A program made the translations under genes and the position numbers. From the NCBI RefSeq assembly GCF_964199755.1, contig NC_133897.1, positions 169,870,511-169,934,510 on the forward strand: a stretch of DNA of 64,000 nt. The letters are read 5' to 3'. Positions 11,501-64,000 of this stretch are shown here, one piece after another (positions within the stretch are counted from its first letter, which is position 1; each line of letters starts with the position of its first letter). Origin of the DNA: Larus michahellis (Eukaryota; Chordata; Aves; Charadriiformes; Laridae). The notes below the pieces were generated by a model. It searched no databases, had not been told where the DNA came from, and was given only the letters and a program-made list of their open reading frames with translations.

Positions 11501-12494
11501 GTCCTGGCACAGCGTCACTGGTCGGGCCGTGGGGTGCCGATCTGGTGTGGCGTTGCCGATCTGGCGTGGCTCTGCCAGTCCAGGCGTGGCATTGCCGATC
11601 GGGGCATGGTACTGCCGATCTGGGCTCAGGGTGCTGACCCAGGGCATGGCATTGCCCCTCGGGACATGGCGTCGCCAATCCGGGTACGGCATCGCCAATC
11701 CGGGCATGGCATTGCCCATCTGGGCACGACGTTGCCGATGGGGGCGCAGCAGTGCCAATCTGGGTATGGCACCGCCAATCAGGCCGTGACGTTGCCCATC
11801 TGGGCACGGCATTGCCCGTTAGGCCATGGCATCACCTGCTGGGGCACGGCATCACCGGTCTGGGTATGGCATTGCCAATCCGGGCACGGCATTGCCAATT
11901 GGGCCATGGCATCACCCATCCAGCATGGCTCTGCTGGTCCGGGTACGGCATCGCCGATCTGGGTACGGCATCACCCGTCCAGCACGGCATTGCCGGTCTG
12001 GGCACGGAGTTGCCAATCCAGCATGGCTCTGCCGATCCCGGCATGGTGTTGCCGATCCCGCCATGGCGTTGCCAATGTGGGCACAGCATTGCCGTTACCA
12101 CCATGGTGTTGCCGGTCCCGGCACGGCGTTGCCCATCGGGGCATGGCGTGAGCCCCGTGCCCCCCCTGACCCCCCCCTCCCTCCCTCAGCCGCGCTCTAC
12201 GGCCTGGGCGTCTACTTCGCGGCGCGGGCGGCCATCTCGGCACAGGACCGGTACTCGCCGCCCGCCGCCGACGGCACCAAGCGCGTCTTCGTGGCCAAAG
12301 TGCTGACGGGGGAGTTCGCGGCCGGGGGGCGGGGGCTGCGGGCCCCCCCGCTGCGGGACGGGGCCGGCCCCCCCCGGCGCTACGACAGCGTGGTGGACGA
12401 CCCCCGGCGCCCCGCCATCTTCGTCATCTTCAACGACACCCAGGCCTACCCCCAGTACCTCCTCACCTGCCGCCGGCGGGGGGGACCCCGCTGA
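5372..12494 (+). CDS. PARP10: PARP10, mono-ADP-ribosyltransferase, complete (10 coding exons)
   Basis: PARP10 (ARTD10) transfers single ADP-ribose units to proteins and nucleic acids and is interferon-linked. By my splice model the exons are 5372-5531, 6605-6850, 7898-8131, 8226-8773, 8853-9065, 9147-9243, 9391-10287, 10651-10784, 10884-11061 and 12190-12494, giving 1003 codons against 1025 in human. Phases match at every junction. Domain order: RRM-like repeats near residues 1-80 and 140-240 (each with a LYFE[SN]RR motif), a Pro/Thr-rich linker about 240-330, UIM-like helices at about 558-616, a WWE-like domain at about 725-785, and the ART domain from about 844. The triad is H879 (LFHGTS), Y911 (GVYFAAR) and I979 (PAIFVIF), i.e. 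H-Y-I, which predicts mono- rather than poly-ADP-ribosylation. The mammalian PIP box is degraded (RDTVSHFY, no Gln). Confidence 0.95.
5540..6480. repeat. 42-45 bp minisatellite in PARP10 intron 1
   Basis: About 20 fairly uniform units of the form GGGGTACGGGGGGGTCCCAG followed by TCCCTGCTGGGGGCACTGGG. All reading frames are open through it, which generates spurious [10 protein letters not shown]-type proteins. Confidence 0.92.
6605..6850 (+). CDS. PARP10: PARP10 coding exon 2
   Basis: Acceptor CCCCCCCAG at 6604, donor GTGGGT at 6851, phase 1 in and out. It encodes [20 protein letters not shown] and the rest of the first RRM-like unit, matching the AERVLAQADHELHG region of mammalian PARP10. 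Confidence 0.92.
6950..7310. repeat. second block of the TCCCAGTCCC minisatellite in PARP10 intron 2
   Basis: Units such as GGTTCCCAGTCCCAACTGGG and AGCACTGGGATGGGGTG. The family is the same as in intron 1, on the other side of coding exon 2. From 7330 to 7750 a different degenerate repeat follows (GGCATTTTGGGGTGCGGGG-like), without exons. Confidence 0.88.
7898..8131 (+). CDS. PARP10: PARP10 coding exon 3
   Basis: The acceptor is CCACCGTCCTGGCAG ending at 7897, chosen because it restores phase 1 and aligns with the mammalian protein. Earlier in-frame sequence (from 7843) is open but lacks homology. Encodes [14 protein letters not shown] and [15 protein letters not shown], the second RRM-like repeat. 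Donor GTGAGC at 8132. Confidence 0.9.
8226..8773 (+). CDS. PARP10: PARP10 coding exon 4
   Basis: Acceptor CCCCCCGCAG at 8225. Begins [19 protein letters not shown], matching mammalian VAERVLQQEHRLQG. A Pro/Thr/Ala-rich low-complexity linker of about 90 residues follows, with ETPP and DTAP repeats. The end, [15 protein letters not shown] and [13 protein letters not shown], is again conserved. Donor GTGAGA at 8774, phase 0. Confidence 0.92.
8853..9065 (+). CDS. PARP10: PARP10 coding exon 5
   Basis: Acceptor GTCGCCGGCAG at 8852; 71 codons, phase 0 in and out; donor GTACCC at 9066. Encodes [18 protein letters not shown] and [13 protein letters not shown], matching mammalian CQAAEEFLRSLLGS and LEAQFQCVF. 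Confidence 0.92.
9147..9243 (+). CDS. PARP10: PARP10 coding exon 6
   Basis: Short acidic exon between acceptor CCCCGCAG and donor GTGAGG (9244). It encodes [15 protein letters not shown] and [10 protein letters not shown]; phase 0 in, phase 1 out. Sequence conservation is weak, but phase and position support it. Confidence 0.85.
9391..10287 (+). CDS. PARP10: PARP10 coding exon 7 (UIMs and WWE-like domain)
   Basis: Acceptor CTCCCGGCAG at 9390, donor GTGAGT at 10288, 299 codons. It begins [13 protein letters not shown] (mammalian EEVRELLATLEG). Three UIM-like helices carry the A-x-x-x-S core: [19 protein letters not shown] and [11 protein letters not shown], at about residues 558-616. The end has a WWE-type pattern, HWVRWDHAG ... 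[13 protein letters not shown] ... [12 protein letters not shown], at about residues 725-785 (10065-10245). Confidence 0.92.
10320..10610. repeat. short degenerate repeat in PARP10 intron 7
   Basis: About four to five copies of a roughly 60-bp unit containing ATGGCACCCTGTGAACCAGA and GGTGCCGCGGTGCCGGTCCT, filling most of the intron. Confidence 0.75.
10651..10784 (+). CDS. PARP10: PARP10 coding exon 8
   Basis: Acceptor CGTCCGGCAG at 10650, donor GTGGGT at 10785, 45 codons including the split first one. Encodes [17 protein letters not shown], aligned with the mammalian EFQEVVRAFYDTLDA helix that holds the PCNA-binding PIP box; the key Gln is Arg here. Confidence 0.92.
10884..11061 (+). CDS. 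PARP10: PARP10 coding exon 9 (catalytic His)
   Basis: Acceptor GCCCGGCAG at 10883, donor GTGAGC at 11062. Encodes [13 protein letters not shown] and [19 protein letters not shown] followed by RSFCGKN. H879 is the NAD-binding His of the ART fold; HGFNRSFCG is identical to mammalian PARP10. Confidence 0.95.
11085..12150. repeat. about 20-bp minisatellite in PARP10 intron 9
   Basis: About 1.06 kb of degenerate GGGCATGGCATTGCCNATC units that split the two catalytic exons. No exon lies inside. Confidence 0.9.
12190..12494 (+). CDS. PARP10: PARP10 last coding exon (catalytic Tyr and Ile)
   Basis: Acceptor CCTCCCTCAG at 12189; TGA at 12492-12494. Encodes [37 protein letters not shown] and [15 protein letters not shown]911 and I979 complete the H-Y-I triad. 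It lacks the short extension found after LITC in the mammalian protein. Confidence 0.95.
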
Positions 12495-12720
12495 CGCCGC
12501 CCCCCCCGGCACCCCCCGACCCCCTGCCCCGGGGTGGGGGGGGCGGTTACGGGGGTCCCTGCCCCAGGGTCGAGGGGGGGGGGAGGTGTCTCGACCCGCG
12601 GGGGTTCGGGGTCTGGGGGGGACACGACACCCCTCGACCCCCCCCCCCAACTGGCCCCCCCTTGGACTTGGGGGGCGTGGGAGGACTCGGGGGGGGGTGG
12701 GGGGGGGGTATCACCGGTGC

Positions 12721-12726
12721 AATAAA
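12721..12726 (+). terminator. PARP10: PARP10 poly(A) signal AATAAA
   Basis: AATAAA lies 227 bp after the PARP10 stop codon, in CAATAAAAGTGAAAGTGGG. It is followed by a T-bearing stretch (CCCTTTTCCTGGG), so cleavage is expected near 12740-12750. Confidence 0.85.
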
Positions 12727-12749
12727 AGTGAAAGTGGGAATAATAATCC

Positions 12750-13244
12750 CTTTTCCTGGGGCTGGGGAGTTGGGGGGGGGGGTCAGGGCTGTGCTCTGGG
12801 GGGGGCTGCGGTGACGGGGGGCTGGCACAGGGTCTGACACCCCCCCCCCGACCCCCCCCCCCCCCCCCCCCCCCCCAGCTCGTTCCCCCCCATCCCGGGG
12901 ACACCGTCCCCTTTGGGCTCGTCCTGCCCGGCCGGGGGACACGGACCCCCCCAGGACTGTCCCATCCCCCCCCCGTCGTGGGCCCGGGTCCCTCCTGTGC
13001 TCCCCCCCCCCCCAACACCATCCTGGCCTTGGGGTCCCTTTGGGCCCCCCGCCATGGGGACCGGACCCCCCCCATTCACTCCCCGCGGTGCCACCATGGG
13101 GTGCGGTGCTGGGGGGTCCCCGTCCCCCCCGAGCCCTCGGTGCCCCCTGCGGCACACGCCGCACCCCCCCCCCGCGTGCTGCGCCAGCCCGGGGACACCG
13201 CGGCGAGGGTGAGTGTGCCGGGGCTGGGGCTGGGGCGAGCTGAT
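12750..13244. other. PARP10-PLEC intergenic DNA, no gene seen
   Basis: Poly-C and poly-G tracts (for example 12841-12877) and GC-rich single-copy sequence. There is no splice-supported or homologous coding segment on either strand. Confidence 0.6.
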
Positions 13245-17070
<3,826 letters not shown>

Positions 17071-17104
17071 TCTCCCGGGGCGAGGGGCGCCCGAAGGCGG
17101 CACA

Positions 17105-17465
17105 CGCGGTGTCAGGGGCAGCGGCACGTGTGAGTGTGTGTGAGTGTGTGTGTGTGAGTGTGTGCGCGTGGGGGGGGCACACGCGTGTCCGTGCGTGTCC
17201 GTGCCCGTGCGCACGCGCAGCCGGGGGGTTGCACACACGTGTTCGGCCCGACACGCGTGTGCGCTGCATGCACGTGCGTTCCCCTGCGCCCCTGACGTGT
17301 GTGCGTGTGCGGGGAGGGCGAGCACACGTGTGTCCACGCGTGTCCGTGCGTGTGCGCGTCCGTCTGTGCCGGTGTGTGCCACCACCCGCCCGCAGGCGCC
17401 GTCCCCGCGGTGCGCACACGCGTGTGCCTTCACGGCGGGGGGAACACGCGTGTGCAGGGGCTCCG
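17105..17465. repeat. alternating purine-pyrimidine tract with ACACGCGTGT palindromes
   Basis: GTGTGAGTGTGTGTGAGTG leads into a stretch with repeated CACGCGTGT palindromes (near 17176, 17249, 17336, 17414 and 17447). It has the simple alternating character expected of Z-DNA-prone sequence. Confidence 0.75.
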
Positions 17466-17574
17466 GCGCCCCTGTGTGCCGGCGGGCACCGGGGGGGCCA
17501 CGGGCTCCCTCCCACCGCACCGACACCGGCACCGGCACCGCCAACCCCCCAGGCCCCGCCACAGCTGCCGGCAC

Positions 17575-18315
17575 CCGCGCCATTTCCCGGCACGGTCTCC
17601 GGTTGCTGGCATGGCCTCTGGTTGCCGGCACGGTCTCCATTTGCCGGCAGAGTCTCCGGTTGCCGGCACCCGCGCCATTTCCCGGCACGGTCTCCGGTTG
17701 CTGGCATGGCCTCTGGTTGCTGGCACGGTCTCCATTTGCCGGCAGAGTCTCCGGTTGCCGGCACCCGCGCCGTTTCCCGGCACGGTCTCCAGTTGCCGGC
17801 ACAGTCTCCGGTTGATGGCACTGTGTCTGGTTACCGGCACAGTCTCTGGTTGATAGCACCGTGTCCGGTTGCCGGCACGGTCTCCGGTTGATGGCACCAT
17901 GTCCAGTTGCCGGCACAGTCTCCGGTTGATGGCACCGTGTCCAGTTGCCGGCATAGTCTCTGGTTGCCGGCACAGTCTCCGGTTGCCGGCACGGTCTCCG
18001 GTTGATGGCACCGTGTCTGGTTGCCGGCACAGTCTCTGGTTGCCGGCACGGTCTCCATTTGCCGGCAGAGTCTCTGGTTGCCGGCACGGTCTCCATTTGC
18101 CGGCAGAGTCTCTGGTTGCCGGCACCCGCGCCATTTCCTGGCACGGTCTCTGGTTGCCAGCACGGTCTCCAGTTGATGGCACTGTGCCTGGTTACCGGCA
18201 CAGCCTCTGGTTACCGGCACGGTCTCCGGTTACCGGCACAGCCTCTGGTTACCGGCACGGTCTCCGGTTACCGGCACAGCCTCTGGTTACCGGCACGGTC
18301 TCCGGTTGCCGGCTG
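17575..18315. repeat. 19-20 bp minisatellite GGTTGCCGGCACGGTCTCC
   Basis: About 740 bp of GGTTGCCGGCACGGTCTCC, GGTTGATGGCACCGTGTCC and GGTTACCGGCACAGCCTCT variants, with GCCGGC palindromes. Confidence 0.92.
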
Positions 18316-18895
18316 GCCTGTGGCACGGAGGCGGGCAGGCTGCGGGCGGCCATGCCGGTGCCGGTGGCGGTGCCGGTGGCGGTGCCGGTGGCGGTGCCGG
18401 TGCCCGGAGGCCGCGTGGCGTCGGGCCGGGGGTCCCGGCATCTCCCCCCGCCGCGGCTCAGGCGGGGCCGGGATGCGGCAGCCGGTGCCTCCCGCCGGGG
18501 CCGCGCTCCCTCCCGGGGGCCGCCGTGGCCGCGGGGCCGGGCCCTCGCCGGGGGCTGCCGGCACCGCCCGGGTGGGGCCCGGCGGCCCGTCCCCGGTGTG
18601 TGTCTGTGTGTCCCCGGTGTGTGTCTGTCCCCTCCCCGGTGTGTGTCTGTGTGTCCCCGGTGTGAGTCTGTCCCCTCCCCGGTGTCCCCGGCCCGTCCCC
18701 GGTGTCCCCGGCGCGGCGGCGGGGGGGGGGGGGAGCGGAGGGCGGCTGCGCCGGCAGGAACTGGGTGGCAGCGGGGGGGGGAGGGGAGGGGAGGGGGAGG
18801 AGGAGGAGGAGGAGGAAGGCCGGCGGAGGGAGGAAGGCCGGGGATGCCGCGCGCTGCCGCCGCCCGGGCACCTGGGGCGCGGTGACTGCGGTGCG
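18316..18895 (+). promoter_or_regulatory. CpG island, candidate upstream promoter for PLEC 1c
   Basis: Dense CpG sequence between arrays, with a GA-rich strand at 18770-18840 and a donor-like TGACTGCGGTGCGTGG near 18885. The plectin 1c coding exon downstream is preceded by an acceptor-like CCCCGCAG, so a noncoding first exon is needed somewhere upstream; this island is the most plausible place. The assignment is inference. Confidence 0.35.
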
Positions 18896-19435
18896 TGGGG
18901 GCTGGGGGGCCGGGATGTGGGGTGGGGTGTGGGGGGTGCAGGGTGCGGGGTGCCGGGGGTTGCCGGCGGTGCGGGGTGTGGGGTGAGATGTGGGGTGAGG
19001 TGTGGGGTGAGGTGTGGGGTGCGGGGTGCCGGGGGCGCCAGGGGTGCGGGGTGTGGGGTGAGGTGTGGGGTGAGGTGTGGGGTGAAGTGTGTGGGGTGCG
19101 GGGTGAGGTGCGGGATGAAGTGTGTGGGGTGTGGGGTGAGGTGTGGGGTGAGGTGTGTGGGGTGAGGTGTGGGGTGAGGTGTGTGGGGTGAGGTGTGGGG
19201 TGCGGGGTGCCGGGGGTGCCAGGGGTGCGGGGTGTGGGGTGAGGTGTGGGGTGAGGTGTGTGGGGTGTGAGATGTGGGGTGTGGGGTGAGGTGTGTGGGG
19301 TGAGGTGTGGGGTGAGGTGTGGGGTGCCGGGGGTGCCAGGGGTGCGGTGTGTGGGGTGAGGTGTGGGGTGAGATGTGGGGTGTGGGGTGAGGTGTGGGGT
19401 GAGGTGTGGGGTGCGGGGGGTGCCGGGGGCGGGGG
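18895..19435. repeat. G-rich minisatellite GGGGTGAGGTGT
   Basis: About 540 bp of GTGGGGTGAGGT variants with interspersed GTGCCGGGGGTGCCAGG. Bases 19440-19628 are unique GC-rich sequence with no gene seen. Confidence 0.9.
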
Positions 19436-19629
19436 GTGGCCGCGGTGCCCGGCTGCAGGCCCCGGCTGTGCCCGGCCTGTGCCCGCTGCCCCCCCGCCCC
19501 ACACGCCCCCGGGACCCCCCGCTGGGGGCTCGGCTGGGGGGTGACGGGTGACCCCCGCCCCACGGCGGGGGGGGGGCACCGTCACCAAACTGGGGGCACC
19601 GGTCGGGGTTAACCCCTTCCGCGCCGGGG

Positions 19630-20265
19630 GCCGTGGGGCTGTGGGGGCCGTGGGGCTGCGGGGGCCGTGGGGCTGTGGGCGTTGTGGGTGCTGTGGGGCA
19701 GTGGGTGCCATGGGGCTGTGGGTGCCGTGGGGCTGTGGATACTGTGGGGCAGTGGATGCTGTGGGGCTGCGGGGGCCGTGGGGCTGTGGGCGTTGTGGGT
19801 GCTGTGGGGCAGTGGGTGCCATGGGGCTGTGGATGCTGTGGGGCAGTGGATGCTGTGGGGCTGTGGGTGCCGTGGGGCTGTGGATACTGTGGAGATGTGA
19901 ATGCTGTGGGGCTGTGGATAGTGTGGGGCAGTGGGTGCCGTGGGTCAGTGAATGCTATGGGTCAGTGGGTGCTGTGGGGCTGGGGATACTGTGGGGCAGC
20001 GGGTGCCGTGGCGCAGCGGGTGCTGTGGGTGCTGTGGGGCAGCGGGTGCTGTGGGGCAGCGGATGCTGTGGGTGCCGTGGGGCGGCGGGTGCCGTGGGTC
20101 CGTGGGTGCTATGGGTGCCGTGGGGCAGCGGGTGCCGTGGGGCAGCGGGTGCTGTGGGTGCCGTGGGGCAGCGGGTGCCGTGGGGCAGTGGGTGCTGTGG
20201 GTGCCGTGGGGCAGCGGGTGCTATGGGTGCCGTGGGGCAGTGGGTGCCGTGGGGCAGCCGGCGTC
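19630..20265. repeat. about 21-bp minisatellite GTGGGGCAGTGGGTGCTGTGG
   Basis: About 640 bp alternating GTGGGGCTGTGG, GTGGGGCAGTGG and GTGGGGCAGCGG units. Confidence 0.9.
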
Positions 20266-20404
20266 GCGGTGTCCCCGTCCCCCCATGGCCGGTGCGGGGG
20301 GTGTGGGGGGTGCGGGGGGCGCCCCCCGCGGGCGGTGGCGGGGGGAGGTGAGACACGGCCCGCCCCCCCCCGCCCCCCGCCCGCAGCCCCCCCGGACATG
20401 AGCC

Positions 20405-20660
20405 CCGAGAGTGGGGGCGGGGGGGCTGCGGGAGCGGGGGGGGGGGCGGGAAATGTGGGGCCCGTGGGGTGCGGGGGGGGCTGCGGGAGCGGGGGGGGGG
20501 CGGGAAATGTGGGGCCCGTGGGGTGCGGGGGGGGCTGCGGGAGCGGGGGGGGGGCGGGAAATGTGGGGCCCGTGGGGGGCGGGGGGGGCTGCGGGAGCGG
20601 GGGGGGGCTGGGGGTGCGGGGGGGGGGGGGGCGGGTCCGTGCTGCGGGAGCGGGGGGGGG
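20405..20660. repeat. 56-bp G-rich repeat, about 4 copies
   Basis: Units of GCTGCGGGAGCGGGGG followed by GGCGGGAAATGTGGGGCCC. Long G runs on the plus strand make G-quadruplexes likely. Confidence 0.88.
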
Positions 20661-20756
20661 CGGGGGGGGGGCAGCGGGGGGGGATGGGGGGGATGGAGCC
20701 TGTGAGTGGGGGGGGGGCACCGACACCCCCCTGTGTGACACCCCACGGGGTGCCCA

Positions 20757-21372
20757 GCGCGTCCCAGTGTCTCCCAGTGTCTGCCAGTGCAATCCCAGTG
20801 TGTCCCAGTGCAATCCCAGTACAATCCCAGTGTGTCCCAGTGTCTCCCAGTGCAATCCCAGTGTCTCCCAGTACAATCCCAGTGTCTCCCAGTGTATCCC
20901 AGTGTCTCCCAGTGCAATCCCAGTGTGTCCCAGTGCAATCCCAGTGTGTCCCAGTGCAATCCCAGTGTCTCCCAGTGCAATCCCAGTGTGTCCCAGTGTC
21001 TCCCAGTACAATCCCAGTGTCTCCCAGTGCAATCCCAGTGTCTCCCAGTGCAATCCCGGTGTGTCCCAGTGTGTCCCAGTGTCTCCCAGTACAATCCCAG
21101 TGTGTCCCAGTGCAATCCCAGTGTGTCCCAGTGCAATCCCAGTGTCTCCCAGTGTCTCCCAGTACAATCCCAGTGTCTCCCAGTGCAATCCCAGTGTGTC
21201 TCAGTGTGTCCCAGTACAATCCCAGTGTGTCCCAGTGCAATCCCAGTGTGTCCTGGTGTCTCCCAGTGCAATCCCAGTGTGTCCCAGTGTGTCTCAGTGT
21301 CTCCCAGTGCAATCCCAGTGTGTCCCAGTGCAATCCCAGTGTCTCCCAGTGCAATCCCAGTGCAATCCCGGT
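20757..21372. repeat. 12-13 bp minisatellite TCCCAGTGCAA / TCCCAGTGTG
   Basis: About 615 bp of AATCCCAGTG and GTCTCCCAGTG units just before plectin exon 1c. Two ~80-bp copies of a GTGTCCCCATGGGGGGGGTG repeat follow at 21395-21550. Confidence 0.92.
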
Positions 21373-21563
21373 GTGGCGGGGGTGGGGACAGTGGGGGGTG
21401 CCTGAGGGGGTGTCCCCATGGGGGGGGTGTGAGGGGGTGTCCCCAGGGGGGTGTGTGACGGGGTGTCCCCATGGGGGGGGTGCCTGAGGGGGTGTCCCCA
21501 TGGGGGGGGTGTGAGGGGGTGTCCCCAGGGGGGTGTGTGACGGGGTGTCCCCGCAGGCGGGGG

Positions 21564-64000
<42,437 letters not shown>

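Overview
This is vertebrate nuclear DNA, almost certainly from a bird. It is extremely GC-rich, its genes are split by GT-AG introns, and its only recognisable transposons are CR1 LINE fragments whose 3' ends carry the avian-type terminal octamer tail. Gene content and order (GRINA, PARP10, PLEC) match the mammalian 8q24.3 neighbourhood in inverted orientation. The composition and repeat load fit a small GC-rich microchromosome; that placement is inference.

Layout. 1-4320: 5' part of GRINA on the minus strand; one coding exon and a probable noncoding first exon are inside the window and the rest lies off the left edge. 4310-4965: a head-to-head promoter packed with GC boxes, with an interferon-response-type element on the PARP10 side. 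5372-12745: complete PARP10 on the plus strand, ten coding exons, 1003 codons by my splice model, H-Y-I catalytic triad, poly(A) signal at 12721. 12750-21550: no coding gene found; tandem arrays and CpG-rich patches. 21564-64000: PLEC (plectin), plus strand. It has alternative first coding exons 1c (21564), 1d (27037), 1b (27374), an unassigned phase-compatible exon (33737) and 1a (38985), all ending in phase 1 so that each can join exon 2 at 41544. Exons 2-8 (with micro-exons 2alpha and 3alpha) encode the actin-binding domain and exons 9-30 the plakin domain. Exon 31, the coiled-coil rod exon, begins at 63603 and runs off the right edge.

Probably about half of the window is tandem repeat. 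Most introns and intergenic gaps hold a private GC-rich minisatellite with its own unit. The largest, 34078-37235, is about 3.1 kb of G-rich CTGAACTGGG-like units lying inside transcripts started at upstream plectin promoters. Four CR1 fragments, all in sense orientation, sit in PLEC introns 23, 25 and 27. A 200-N assembly gap lies at 25276-25475.

The genes share a neighbourhood rather than a pathway: GRINA encodes a TMBIM-family membrane protein, PARP10 an interferon-linked mono-ADP-ribosyltransferase, and PLEC a giant cytolinker whose alternative N-termini direct it to different cell structures. The items I rate highest are the switch-like intronic array, the repeat-expanded plectin-1a head, an unassigned plectin first exon, a WWE-like domain in PARP10, and the GC-box/ISRE promoter. 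No wholly new biological system was recognised.
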